In this document: in pieces, positions 1 through 10,900 of the stretch
Position numbering within the stretch: the stretch's first letter is position 1
Layout of the letters: the number at the start of each line of letters is the position of its first letter
NCBI GenBank assembly: GCA_023055425.1
Contig: JALGPY010000006.1
Location: 90,121,935 to 90,185,934, forward strand
Length of the DNA: 64,000 nucleotides
Direction of reading: 5' to 3'
Source of the DNA: Linanthus parryae
Taxonomy: Eukaryota > Streptophyta > Magnoliopsida > Ericales > Polemoniaceae
Position numbers and translations under genes: made by a program
The notes under the pieces: generated by a model
Database searches by the model: none
What the model saw: only the letters and a program-made list of their open reading frames with translations
What the model was told of the DNA's origin: nothing

Positions 1-419
1 AGTGGCATAATCTGTAGATGAATCACCCTACCAAAACCATCTACATATCCACTGAAATCTTCACCACCATCACCCCTTATCAGATCCAAATTATGCCACC
101 ACCCCTTAACTACCATCCACACACCACAAAACCACCAACACAATATACAGTGAAAGAACCGGAATAGGCACATGAAAGCAAAATGCACAATCAATTAAGC
201 ATATGGTCCAAATTTATCAAAGCACATTGGTGTACATTGAGTCATCTTGTAATGACTCTTCCTTATTGGGACAAAAACAATTCCATTGGCTACTGATGTT
301 TACTTACAACTAAGACACAAATGACTCTATACTCTATACAAAATTGGCTATTGACTAGTGCTGTTTAGGCATGTATGAATTCAAATTGACTGGTTTGAAT
401 AGAAATGGATGAGCAGAAG
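1..419 (-). repeat. Duplicated 3' flank and last codons of an F-box gene (copy 0)
   Basis: This stretch is a direct repeat of 1257-1675 with only scattered substitutions and small indels, as seen by eye. In the second copy the repeat covers the 3' flank and the last codons of the intact F-box gene. Here the matching C-terminal codons lie at about 361-410 on the minus strand, and the reading frame is lost immediately upstream, where enzyme-like DNA on the other strand begins. It is therefore the 3' remnant of another F-box copy, cut off by a rearrangement. The window starts inside or at the edge of the duplicated unit, so its full length is unknown. Confidence 0.8.
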
Positions 420-467
420 TACACCCTCATCGCACGACTCAGTGACAAAGTCAGCCATTGCTTTGTC

Positions 468-945
468 AGGACGGGCGATAGGGGGTTCGTGAAAGGAGAG
501 GTATCTCTTTGTAACACGCAGTTGTTCAGATGTTTTGGTTCGTCGTAATCGAGAAGTACACCCTCACTATATAGAAACTGCAGCATATAAGAGCTGTGCA
601 GAGTTTCTTAGAGGAGGCTGTCTAGGCGCAATTGATGTATTGGGAACAATCACTGTTGTCGTATGCAGAAGAGTTTGCAGGAAATAACAATCTTGAAGGG
701 AGTCTGTGAAGGAATAAGGGAAAGTGTGATGAACGAAGAGAAGGTTGATGTTTGGTGGTTCTTGTGAAGAGTGGAAGCATTCCGAAGACAACTTCTGGTA
801 AGTTAAAAAGAGGGGAAGCGAAGAATATGCTCGCAGAGGGTGCGATGAGTGTTATAATGCAGATGCAGTTTGATGATCATCAAATTGCAAGTGAGAATGG
901 AAAGGTAAGGATGGTGGATCATGAGAGAGGAAAGGAACCAATTTC
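468..945 (+). pseudogene. C-terminal fragment of an adenylate-forming (fatty acyl-AMP ligase-like) enzyme, frameshifted
   Basis: The forward frames encode pieces in the order expected for the C-terminal part of the AMP-binding (ANL) superfamily. First comes RTGDRGFVKGE (468-500), which carries the A8-type RTGD motif. Then, after a shift, comes a piece with SDVLVRRNREVHPHYIE (about 499-695), matching the section where acyl-AMP ligases have a 'D-x-I/V-x-x-x-G/N-R-x-x-x-P-x-x-I/V-E' run. After more shifts comes SIPKTTSGKLKR (about 752-815), the A10 region with the catalytic lysine. The pieces lie in different frames, with stops near 720-750, so no full domain can be made. Everything upstream of the RTGD region, including the large N-terminal adenylation core, is absent. 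The family call is inferred from these motifs; the exact subfamily is uncertain. It lies on the strand opposite to the F-box gene and between its duplicated 3' flanks. Confidence 0.68.
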
Positions 946-1256
946 TCTGAAAATAAAGCGCCATCCCCTCACTCAATTCAGTCTCTCTATAAGATTTCTG
1001 AGGTCTATATCTATCTTTGCTTTGTGCATTGCTGTAGTAGAATCAGATGTATTTGTTTCATATCCAAGTAAAAACTGAATCAACCAATACGATACAGTAA
1101 TCAGATGTAATTTTCTGGATGCTCCCATGATATTCAAGCCTCAAGAATAGCAGGGATCTTAAAATTGTTACACTGCGGCTTAGCAGAAGCGTTTGACGAA
1201 CAATTGGGAGATCTAGTGAGTTGATGGAAGTAAAAATCACCAAGTATCCAAGATAG
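946..1256. other. Spacer between enzyme fragment and repeated F-box flank
   Basis: This is non-coding sequence. A short open frame from the enzyme fragment runs on to about 1078, but after about 945 it has no recognisable family features. No repeats or RNA genes were seen. Confidence 0.5.
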
Positions 1257-1675
1257 GTATAATCTGTAGATGAATGCACCCTACCAAAACCATCTACATA
1301 TCCACTGCAATCTTCACCACCATCACCCCTTACCAGATCCAAATTATGCCACCACCCCTTAACTAACTACCATCCACACACCACAAACCACCAACACAAT
1401 ATACAGTGAAAGAACCAGAATAGGCATATGAAAGCAAAATGCACAATCTATTAAGCATATGGTCCAAATTTATCAAAGCACATTGGTGTACATTGAGTCA
1501 TCTTGTAATGACTCTTCCTTATTGGGACAAAAACAATTGTAATGGCTACTGATGTTTACTTACAACTAAGACACAAAAGACTCTATACTCTATACAAAAA
1601 TTGGCTATTGACTAGTGCTGTTTAGACATGTATGAATTCAAATTGACTGGTTTGAACAAAAAAGGATGAGCAGAG
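1257..1675 (-). repeat. F-box 3' flank, second copy of the direct repeat
   Basis: This is the partner of the repeat at 1-419. It includes the stop and last codons of the intact F-box gene (from 1612) and about 350 bp downstream of it. The two copies are about 1.25 kb apart and in the same orientation, as expected from tandem duplication of the F-box unit. Confidence 0.8.
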
Positions 1676-2742
1676 GACACAGTGCAGCCCTTCTCTGGCT
1701 TACCAAAACACCAGACTTCACCAGCTTCACCAGTCTCAAAGCTGTATGAGACAACTTTCCCATGAGGCCCATGGACAAGATACAAGACCTGCAAGTCCTC
1801 GTTAAACGCGCAGGGCCGGACGAATCCCGACTTCAGCTCATTCGACACGACGTTCCTCGTGGCGCGCCAGCTCATCTCCTGCTCCGAGAACACCCAAACG
1901 CAGAACCCGGTACACGTGGGCTCGCAGTAATGTATCTCGCCTTCGGATTCGAACAAGAACTTTGCCAAGCAATAGAGGGATGTTTTTGCATTGTTGTTTT
2001 TATTGGTACTTCCACTTGTTGGTAGTTTCACAAGGTTGAAGTATTCACAGTCTAGGTCGAAAACCATCATGCAGAGACTCCAAATCCAGTATAATCTCCC
2101 ATGCGTGTAGAGGCTTGCATTAAAGCAGTGTCCTGTTTCGAAACCCTCTAAAAGCAGGAGATAGGAGTTTCTCAACTGGGCTTTGGTTTCTCTCCATTGC
2201 CACGTCCCTGACCAGAAGATCTGACAAGTAATCTCCTCTTTCGCGACGTCGAATTCGTCGATGAAGTAGCAGACGATCTTGAATTGCGGGCGTGTGGAGG
2301 GTTCGAATGCGAGGCTCTCACGGCCGGAAACAGAGGGGTTGTGACGGAGTGGGATGGGGATGTTTTGGTCGAGAAGGGGGCTGGAGAGGTAGTAATTCCA
2401 GAAGCTGCGGTCGTCTTTCTTGGCGTAGAGGACCAACCCATTGCAGGAATCGATGAGGTGAGGGAGGCTGTGGGTGGTGGAGCTGTGGAGGGTGGGGCAG
2501 TTTTGTTGGAGTTTGAGGAAGCATGAGCGGTGGAGTTCTTGGTTTTTCAAGAAGAGGAGGAGGCCGGAGTCGGTTGTGGGAGGGTGGGATTGGCGGAGAT
2601 CGGCGGCGATGGCGGACCAGACCTTGCAGACGGTTTTAAGTCTCGCGAGGGGCTTCAATTGGAGGCGGCCGAGGATGGCTTCGACGAGTTCGGGGAAGAG
2701 GTCTTCCAAGTCTGTTCCGTCTTCCCTCTCCTCTGCCTCCAT
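1612..2742 (-). CDS. F-box protein, putative SCF ubiquitin-ligase substrate adaptor
   Basis: The ORF encodes 376 residues without introns and starts at an ATG (2740-2742). The N-terminus carries an F-box at about residues 12-50, with the usual pattern LEDLFPELVEAILGRL followed by a basic/hydrophobic helix ending in VCKVWSAIA. F-box domains bind SKP1 and so place the protein in an SCF-type E3 ligase. Residues 99-104 (SCNGLV) match a motif common at the start of plant F-box-associated C-terminal domains, which bind the substrate. The rest is the tryptophan-rich, beta-rich type of sequence expected there. The length is normal for plant F-box proteins (350-420). No signal peptide or membrane segment is seen. 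The gene belongs to a local duplicated set: a 3' fragment at 1-419 and a split copy at 4262-4400/41618-41773. Its substrate cannot be told. It looks intact, but expression is not shown. Confidence 0.85.
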   Translation of the reverse strand: MEAEEREDGTDLEDLFPELVEAILGRLQLKPLARLKTVCKVWSAIAADLRQSHPPTTDSGLLLFLKNQELHRSCFLKLQQNCPTLHSSTTHSLPHLIDSCNGLVLYAKKDDRSFWNYYLSSPLLDQNIPIPLRHNPSVSGRESLAFEPSTRPQFKIVCYFIDEFDVAKEEITCQIFWSGTWQWRETKAQLRNSYLLLLEGFETGHCFNASLYTHGRLYWIWSLCMMVFDLDCEYFNLVKLPTSGSTNKNNNAKTSLYCLAKFLFESEGEIHYCEPTCTGFCVWVFSEQEMSWRATRNVVSNELKSGFVRPCAFNEDLQVLYLVHGPHGKVVSYSFETGEAGEVWCFGKPEKGCTVSSAHPFLFKPVNLNSYMSKQH

Positions 2743-3272
2743 CGCCGCCCCAGAGCAGTGTCTTTGAGTCTCCGCACTTAAGCCCTTTAGTATTGACGCA
2801 TGAAGCCCTTGACTCTCTTATAGAAGTTGGAGGATGAAAGTGGAAATAGGTTGGCAAGATGGGAAATAGCACCGAAATAGGCATTAGTTCTACCGATGGT
2901 CAAACATACGGTTTCGTGGCGGCCAAGTTACTAAACGCTCTCACATTGTTTCCTTGGGGCTCAAGAAACAAAACAAGGTAAGGTTGAAGGGTAAATTTCA
3001 CTTACGCCCCTTCAGTTTAGGAGAATCTTTACTTGCACCCCCTATTGTGTGACAATATTCACATGCACCCTTTCTTCTGACAGACAGAACCTAACGGAGG
3101 ATAACAAGTTGAGTGAAAAGACTATTTTAACCTCAAAACTCCGATCCCTACCTCTTATCCTTCACGAACCCTCAGTCTCCCGAAAACATCATCTCCTTCT
3201 GTTCAAACCTAGTCACCGTCTTGATTACAAACAATACCCAAACTGCATCCGCATGGATCTCCACCTCCACCG
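2743..3272 (-). promoter_or_regulatory. Upstream region of F-box copy A, duplicated upstream of copy B
   Basis: From about 2826 to 3270 this sequence aligns well with 41867-42260, upstream of the broken F-box copy B. The duplicated unit therefore included the promoter side. A TATA-like octamer on the minus strand (TATAAGAG, plus-strand 2815-2822) lies about 75 bp before the start codon. That placement is plausible, but the element is weak. No other gene is seen here. Confidence 0.5.
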
Positions 3273-4260
3273 TCTGTTGGGTTTTTGGTAAATCAAACGC
3301 AGCAGATATAACAAATTTTTTTTGCCGGGAATCCACCAAGGACCCATGTGAATGAGCATAATATGATGATTAGAGATTTACCTACGTCGGACTAACTGAT
3401 GACGATCACTAGCGCAGAAAAGATGCGGCGCCTCTACCGTGTCTACACGAACGGATCTGCACTGGACTTCCTTTTTGCCGTTGCTAGCCTGCTGGAGGAA
3501 GACAAACGATTTTGTCTCACGAAATCGATGGACTTGGACGACTGTTCTATAAACACTTGTTTCTGTACTGATACAAATTTTGCTTAGAAGCATCAATTAA
3601 CCTAGCCACGCTTAAGGTTATTTATAGGGATGAGAGAGTTCAGATTGTCCTCTAATTCTAACATTTGAGATTAGTTTACACTCAAGTCCGAAATTCACAA
3701 TTGCTCTTTAGTCCAACTAATGGGGCATTTAATTGCAGTTCGATCCATTCTTGTGTGTGACCATGTAGGTTCCTAATTACGTTGGCTGTAATAATTACAA
3801 ACATTGAGTGGTATCAAATAAAAATATGTATCAAAGAATCTTGCTAGAAATACATCAATGCTACCCAAGTAATAGGAACTTCAGTGATCTGACTAACCTT
3901 TATAACCAATGTTACCGTGTCGTATAATCATTTTGTCCATATATGCAGATTAGACAAAGGCATGGAGTGTCATCCTTGTTTATCTAATCTATAGTTTCTC
4001 GATTCTCTGAGCAGACTTGGACATATTAATGACATCAATATCTCATATTGATTCATTTCAGCACGACCATGCATTTTCTTAAGTTACTCTCATCGAGTGG
4101 CCATGGATATTTACTCCTGTAATGTAGAAGGGACAAATCCTATCTACATCACTAACACGTCTCAGCATGTTCATAGCATGTCCAATTATCGACTTTATAA
4201 TTACCTTGTTACAACGTGATGTTTGACGATATTAAAACATGTACTCCACATCTAGAGAAT
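3273..4260 (-). mobile_element. Old, truncated Ty1/copia LTR remnant
   Basis: It begins with TGTTGGGTTTTTGGTAAATC, matching the LTR edge of the young copia element (15053 onward). The second half follows that LTR closely: the stretch about 4085-4140 (tcgagtggcc then tggatatttactcc) corresponds to 15962-16005, and 4190-4245 corresponds to about 16060-16130. The match then stops and F-box sequence begins at about 4262, so roughly the last 340 bp of the LTR are missing. It is much more diverged than the two LTRs of the young element are from each other. No coding sequence belongs to it, and no target duplication was found. Confidence 0.68.
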
Positions 4261-4261
4261 A

Positions 4262-4400
4262 TTGTGGTGGAGCTATGGAGGGTGGAGCAGTTTTGGGAGG
4301 TTCGATCCGGGTGTTGGAGTTTGAGGAAGCACGAGCGATGAAGTTGTTGGTTTTTCAAGAAGACGACGAGGCCGTAGTCGGTGGTAGGAGGGTGGGATTT
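4262..4400 (-). pseudogene. F-box copy B, distal part (split from 41618-41773)
   Basis: The minus strand matches codons of the intact F-box gene just after the F-box (compare 2474-2590), including the region where that protein reads TTDSGLLLFLKNQELHRSCFLKL. The frame is broken by an insertion near 4300 and the copy ends at about 4262 against the copia LTR remnant, so all of the C-terminal domain is gone. The other side ends exactly at the gypsy array (4401), and the gene continues at 41618. Confidence 0.85.
4396..4400. repeat. Target-site duplication, left (ggatt)
   Basis: The five bases ggatt directly before the first LTR base are repeated directly after the last LTR (41618-41622). In the intact F-box paralogue the site occurs once (gggattggcgg). 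This shows that the whole 4401-41617 block behaves as a single insertion. Confidence 0.92.
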
Positions 4401-4830
4401 GTAATACCCCGTTTATCTAGCAGGGGTAAGACAGTCATTCTAGAAGAATAATAATAATTAAATTGGTGAAATAATATTTTAATAAATCTTTGAGTTTAAT
4501 TTGTAAGAAGTTTGAGAATAATATTAGAGTAATAGTTAATAATTAATTCGTAGTTGTTTTGCAAATTTTAGTTAGTTTTAATTTATAGCGCGTGTCCAAT
4601 CACCGCGATAATTGCTAGATTTGCCACACCCAATCACCCAACCACATAGTACTCCACCCACACCCTATTATTGCCAACAAATATTAATTAATATGAAAAC
4701 TTTTGTTTCTAGCAAGCTTTCTCTTCTCCTTCCTCTATACGATTCTTCACCATCATCACCACCACCTTCATGAAGCTACTAGCACCGCCTATGTCACATC
4801 ACTTGTGCTTGGAGCCCAAGTAATCTCAAC

Positions 4831-4837
4831 TATATAA
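4831..4837 (+). promoter_or_regulatory. TATA box of Tekay LTR (TATATAA)
   Basis: TATATAA lies about 430 bp into the LTR, followed about 30 bp later by a CT-rich start-like region. The same box is present in the other three LTRs (about 13347, 30378 and 38908), so four potential promoters fire rightward across the array. Confidence 0.7.
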
Positions 4838-5597
4838 GCAGCTAATCAGCTCCCTCCTCCCACCAGCAGCCACTCACAACAACCACCACCTCCCTCATCA
4901 CCATTGCCATCTTCACCAACACCACCCGAGAAGAAACCCAGCAGCTCTCTCTCTCTCTCTCTCGCTGCCCAACTCCCTATCTCTCCCTCTCTGTTGCTCT
5001 CTGCCCTCAACAACCCCACCAGCAGCAGCGGAGTAGTGGTGGAAGCAGCCAACCACCACCACCGTCGCCATAACTACCGGCGACAAAACCCAGTGAAGAA
5101 CACCCACTGCCTCCACCCTCATCACTCTCTCTTTCTCTCCCTCCCTCTCTGTTCTCAGACCCCTTCGGAACAGAGCAGAAGCAATAGCAGCAACTACCAC
5201 GGCCGCCATCGCCGCCGTCGGACAACCACCAAAGAGAACCCACTTCTCTCTCTCTCATCCCCGCTGCCTTACCCGAGCTCCCTGAACGATTGTGGGCTCA
5301 TCCCCGACCTGAGCAGAGCCCAAGGACGCAGCAGCAGCAGCAGAAGCCACTGCAACAACCGACGACCTCCATTGTTGCCGGCCAAGCTCCGACCAAATTC
5401 CGGCGAGTGCTTCGTAGCAGCACCCAGTCAACTTCTCTGCTTCCAGGCGACCCTTAGGGCCCCGACCAGCTCACTAGGAGCCTCAAACCAGGCTGTGGAA
5501 GCCATTAAAGCCGGCGACGGAGCTCAACTCCGGCGACCCCGACGCCAAGCTTCGACCCGACCCACTTCTTAGCGGTTTCCGGCCATTTTTGGCCTAG

Positions 5598-6298
5598 GTA
5601 TGTCTTATACCTTCTGATTTGTTGTTTGATGTTGTTAGAATTGAAGTTCGATAGCTTGAATCACAGTTAAATTGAAGAAGATGAAGTTGTTGTAGAAGGG
5701 GGGGGGGTAAAAGTGTAGTTTATGAAAACTGTTAAAACATGACTTAGGGGTGCTGTTTGAAATTTCAGAAACTTTAGGGGCTGTTAGTATACTATATTAA
5801 ACTTGTTTTGGTTGCTAGTTGAGGAATTTGTAGACTTTTAATACGAATGGGGGTTTTTGTGTCTTTTACTTAAACTTGTTACTTTTCGCTAAAAATAAAA
5901 ATAATAATTTCGGAGTATAAATAATTTCTAAAAATACTATTTTTCATCCTCGTTTTGGAAAAGTAATTTTGGTATTAAAATAGCATGCGATTTGTTCGTT
6001 AAAAAATAAATAAGAAATATTTTTAGTTAAACTTTAAATAAATATTGTTAAATAAATATTGTTAATAACTTGGATGTTTAATACTTGCCAATTGAATATT
6101 TTGCTAGGCTTTAAATATTGTTTTGTTGTGGTTAGTATTTAGTAAACGTTTTCTCTTTAAATTAAATAGTTTTGAATATTGTTTAAATGATTATAGAAAT
6201 AATAATAATGTCTTTTTCATTAAAGATAAAGTAGTTTTGTTTTCACTACTTTATCAAGTATTTTATAAAATAATTTCTCTAATTAGTTAGGCACTTTT

Positions 6299-6357
<59 letters not shown>

Positions 6358-7247
6358 GTTGTTTAAATATAAAAACGTGGCTTTATAATAGAAGTCTATA
6401 ACGAAACAAGACGTTAGGAAAAATATAAATAACTAGAGGGGTTGGGTAGTAATAAAAGAGAATACTTAAGACGTGTAGTATTTTGTTGGATTATTTGTTA
6501 ACGTAAAAGTTACGGGTTGTAGGTGACGGTTTGTAGGCCGAGACATTTCTAGAACGTGCTAGTGCTACGGAAGTAAGGTAAGTAACATGCCAAGCCTTGA
6601 GCCTAGCTTCCTTCGTGTCTTAATATGACTTTTATTACTTGTCTCAAAATGCATTTTATTGGATTATTTATTTACTTGTTTTATTTGAAGTTTCTTTCTA
6701 TTTCCAAGAAGTTATTTGAACTTGTCACATGATTAATAATAATGCGTAATTAACGTAAAGTGGAAAGAGTTGTGCGGGAGAAGCAATTTATTATTGTCGT
6801 GTTGACTTTAGTCACTCGAGCAGAGATCAGATTTTATTTTAACCCGGTCGCAACCTGCCGGGTCGCTCCATGTACTCACCTCTCTGGCCGCAAGAAGTCT
6901 TAGGGGGCTGCCGGCAGTTAAGGTCATGGTTGCTAGTGATAGATTAGTAGTTCCTTCCCCGTATCAACAAAGCTAAGAATACAGTTTTGGCATGAGCTTT
7001 GAAAGAAAAGAAGATGAGATTGAGGAAGATAATACCTGTTTGGAAGAGATAATAAGACAAGAAGAATTCTTATAAAAGGGTCCCTACTTTACTTATGAAG
7101 TTCTTTCTTTACAAGTTTTATTCCTCCTGTTTTATTGCAAATAATAAATTAAAGCTTCATCTTCTGTTTTACATGTTTGGGTGTTATTTACTTAGCATTT
7201 CACAGCTGACTTTAGAAACTGCGGTTCTGTTTTCCTTCCCACCGCAG
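5598..7247 (+). other. Putative intron within LTR leader
   Basis: The GC-rich leader ends in CTAG followed by the donor-like GTATGT (GT at 5598). At 7230-7247 a pyrimidine tract ends in CAG, a good acceptor. The enclosed 1.65 kb is AT-rich, as plant introns are. A second strong donor-like site (AAG then GTAAGT, GT at 6578) lies inside. All four LTRs keep these sites. Splicing itself is an inference. Confidence 0.45.
6302..6357 (+). repeat. (TAA)n microsatellite in LTR 1, about 18 units
   Basis: This is an uninterrupted TAA run. The equivalent tracts in the other LTRs are longer: about 62 bp at 14816-14877, about 71 bp at 31848-31918 and about 103 bp at 40374-40476. They account for most of the length difference between the LTRs. 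Confidence 0.95.
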
Positions 7248-7499
7248 GCTTAGAGGCTGGAGGCTATGGCGAAGCTGGGTACGGGACTCACGTGTAGTGT
7301 TAGGTAGCAAGCATGATGATGTATAGCTTTTGAGATCACTTTTGTAATGTTTAGAGACTCTAATGATGTTTAATGTTGTATAATAAATAAATACTTTTGG
7401 AATGTTATGTTTTGATTCCCGCCGTCACTTTTAGCATCGGCCCCTCCCGGGCTTTCCGGTCCGGAACGGAAGGCTTGGGAAACCACGGGCTGTTGCAGG

Positions 7500-7511
7500 T
7501 GGTATCAGAGC
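7500..7511 (+). other. Primer-binding site, tRNA-Met type, unit 1
   Basis: TGGTATCAGAGC begins 2 bp after LTR1. It is complementary to the 3' end of plant initiator tRNA-Met, the usual minus-strand primer of many LTR retrotransposons. The 440 bp from here to the gag start (7950) form the untranslated leader; nothing else was recognised in it. Confidence 0.88.
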
Positions 7512-7949
7512 AGGCAGTCCATAAAAAAGGAATTTAAAACCTGTAGGGCAACTAAAATTGGACATAGGGCAAGATAATTAAAATTGGATAAGCCGTGGGG
7601 GTTACGGGTAGTCTAGGTCTTGATTTCTCCCACCCACCCGCATCCTGATTTCCAGGTTTATGTGCTCTGAGTTGTTTGAGATGCATATCTATGCTGATTT
7701 ATATGAGAAGGAGATAGAATCTAACTTGCAAGAGAAGTTCTTTCTTGATTAGCTGAGTTATGCAGATATGAGCCTTATGTGCTTTTATTGCAAAGTTGTT
7801 ATTTCCTGTATGTTAGTTTTTGTGATAATGTTGGATATATTAATTGCGAAATATGATTATTGAAGTTCCCGCGACCTTAACCAAGGATACCGTAGGATGT
7901 GACTAATAGACCCTTCCATTACCACTATAGGAAAGTTTGACCAGGATAG

Positions 7950-10900
7950 ATGGCTGATAACATCCCTATGGAGCAATTCCTCGCTCAAATGGCTCAGATG
8001 ATGAATAACGGAGGACAGGCAGGAAATAACTGGGCCAAGAAAGTAGCTGAAATGAAACCCATGGATTTTACTGGAAGGGAAGATCCTGTCGAGTTAGAAG
8101 ACTGGATCATGGAAATGGATAAGATTCTCGAGGTGATAGAATGTCCTGATGACCGAAAGGTCAACTGTGCAGTCTTCTACTTGAAAAGTGAAGCGAACCT
8201 CTGGTGGAGAAATGTACGAGAAACTCTCCTAGCCGAACCCAACTTCAACTGGGAAGCTCTCCAAACCGCCCTCAGAGCTCGTTTCTATCCTCATCACGTG
8301 AAGAGGAGCAAGAAACAGGAATTCCAGAACCTGCGACAAGGAAATGACTCAGTGAGTGAGTATTTCCGGAAATTTACTGAGCTGACACGATTCGTAGGCA
8401 ACATGGTGCCAGATGAAGACTCCAAAGTTTCCCGATTCATTGGTGGATTGCACGAAAGGCTGCAAGAGTCTCTGCTGAGCAGGACCTACTCTTTGCTTCA
8501 TGAAGCTTACGACAGAGCTGTTGACATCTACCGAGTTCGTGTCACCCTGGAGGAGAATCGCAAGAAACGCAAGCTTGAGGAGGTAGGAGGAAGCAACACC
8601 GACTTTGCCAAGGGCAATCAGAGGTTCAAGACTAACAATGGAGGAGGTAACCAGGGGTAGTATCGTGGCAATCAGCAGAATGCTGGGACTCAGAAGAATC
8701 GTCGCTATTTCTGCAAATGGTGCCCACGAAACCACCCAGGAGCAGACTGTGAGGGAAATCCGGTCACTTGCAACAACTGTGGCAGGCGAGGACATCGAGC
8801 TTATGAATGCCGTTCTCAACCAGCCGGGAACCAGCTAATGATCCAAGGAGGCAACTTTGGAAGGCCACAGCAGAACAACTACCAGGGCAACCGTCAGCAG
8901 AACGGGAACAACTTTGCCCGCAACCAGCAGTTCGTGAACCAGCAGAATGGAAGCCGCAACCAGAACAATGGAGGCAATGGATATGTCAGGCAGCAGAACT
9001 ACAACCCAGGCAATGCAGGCCAGAACGGAGGCCAACCCAGGATCGGAAACACCAATGCTGGATACGGGAACAACCACAATGGAGCTGGAGCAGGAGGAAC
9101 AGGAGCTCAGAATGCAAACGTTGGACAAATTGCTGTGCTGACTAAGACTGAAGCAGAAGCTGCACATGGAGTTGTCACGGGTACTTTCTCTATCCATGAG
9201 CAACCTGCTTTCGTGCTATTTGATTCTGGTGCATCCTATTCCTTTATATCATCCTCGTTTGCTGAGAAATTGGGTTTGCTTAGCTCATCTAGTAAATCTA
9301 TCCCAGTAGCAACCCCTAATGGCCAGATAACTGTCTGTGATACCGTATTCGAAGGGGAAGAACTCAAAATCCTAACCTGCACCTTACCTGCCAACTTAAT
9401 AAAATTTAACCTAGGAGGCATAGATGTGATCCTAGGAATGGACTGGCTTGGGAAGTATAGGGCAGTTATTGACTGCTATGATCAGAAGGTTCGGTTAAAG
9501 GGACCTAAAGGAGAAAAGATCACCTATCGTGGTATCACCACTGAACCTCGAATCAGACTAGTGTCTGCTTTGACTATAATCAACCAGATGAAGAAGGGGA
9601 ACTCTGCCTACTTGTGTTATGTCCAAGACGTAACCAAGAAGGAAAATGTGCTGGACGAGATACAAGTTGTGAGGGAATTTCCTGATGTATTCCCTGACGA
9701 GATTCCCGGAATGCCACCTCAACGAGAAGTGGAGTTTACTATAGACTTGGCACCTGGAACTGCACCCATCTCCAAGGCGCCGTATCGGATGGCACCTGTG
9801 GAATTGAAGGAGCTGAAGGAGCAGATACAAGAGCTTTTACATAAGGGGTACATACGACCTAGTGTGTCACCCTGGGGAGCACCAGTACTGTTCGTCAGAA
9901 AGAAGGATGGAAGCTTGCGATTATGCATCGATTACCGGGAGCTAAACAGCGTCACTATCAAGAATAAGTATCCGCTACCCCGGATTGACGATCTATTCGA
10001 TCAGCTGCAAGGAGCCAGTGTCTTCTCAAAGATCGACCTGAGATCTGGTTATCATCAACTCCGCGTAGCCGAGAAAGATATTCCAAAGACCGCTTTTAGC
10101 ACAAGGTACGGTCACTACGAGTTCACGGTTATGCCGTTCGGTTTGACCAACGCTCCTTCCGTATTCATGGACTTGATGAACCGAGTAATGAAGCCGTTTT
10201 TAGACCGGTTCGTGGTTGTCTTCATCGATGACATCCTGGTGTACTCGAAGAACGAAGAGGATCACCAGGAGCACCTCCGAGAAGTATTGCAGACCTTGAG
10301 GCAAGAGCAGCTGTACGCTAAGCTTTCGAAATGTGACTTCTGGTTGGATCGTGTGCCGTTTCTAGGCCACATCATCTCCAAGGAAGAGGTATCCGTTGAC
10401 CCAGCAAAGGTCTCAGCGGTTAAGGATTGGCCTACACCGAAGAACGTGTCTGAAATTCGAAGCTTCCTCGGTTTAGCTGGTTACTACAGGCGTTTCGTGA
10501 AGGATTTTTCGAAGATTGCCAGGCCATTGACTACGCTGACGAAGAAGGCGGTGAAGTATCACTGGGACGACAGCTGTGAAGAGGCGTTCCAGACTCTGAA
10601 GGAGAAGCTCACTACAGCACCAGTGTTAGCTTTACCAAACGACTCTGGAGAGTTCGAGGTATACAGCGACGCGTCAAAGAAAGGACTTGGATGTGTGCTG
10701 ATGCAAGACCGAAGGGTAATTGCCTACGCTTCAAGGCAGCTGAAGCCACACGAGGAGAACTATGCCACACATGACCTGGAGCTGGCAGCAGTAGTCTTTG
10801 CACTGAAGATATGGAGGCATCATCTCTACGGGGCTGTTTGCAAGCTCTACACAGATCATCGCAGCCTAAAGTATATCTTCACGCAGAAGGAGCTAAACAA

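Larger units (their letters stand above)
4401..7497 (+). repeat. Tekay-like LTR 1 (3,097 bp)
   Basis: This is the outer left LTR of the array, bounded by TG and CA. It differs from the other three at many sites where they agree with one another. By eye these include positions near 4434, 4476, 4509, 4687, 5041, 5355, 6661, 6819 and 7189. U3 is about 460 bp up to the TATA box. A CT-rich, GC-rich stretch (4863-5597) is followed by AT-rich DNA with a TAA microsatellite (6302-6357), and an AATAAA poly(A) signal lies at 7382-7387. If both signals are used, the R region is unusually long (about 2.5 kb). The Pro/Ser-rich open frame at 4904-5572 has no ATG and low-complexity content, so it was not called as a gene. 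Confidence 0.93.

Noticed and set aside
1762..2781. Several plus-strand ORFs opposite the F-box gene
   Set aside because: They are shadows of the minus-strand gene with no recognisable content.
4904..5572. Pro/Ser-rich open frame in the Tekay LTR (also 13511-14089, 30638-31117, 38980-39624)
   Set aside because: It has no ATG, is made of CT and CAG/CAC simple repeats, and shifts between LTR copies. It is better explained as an untranslated leader.
8349..8819. 156-residue antisense ORF in each gag
   Set aside because: It is a shadow of the coding strand, repeated only because gag is repeated, with no domain.
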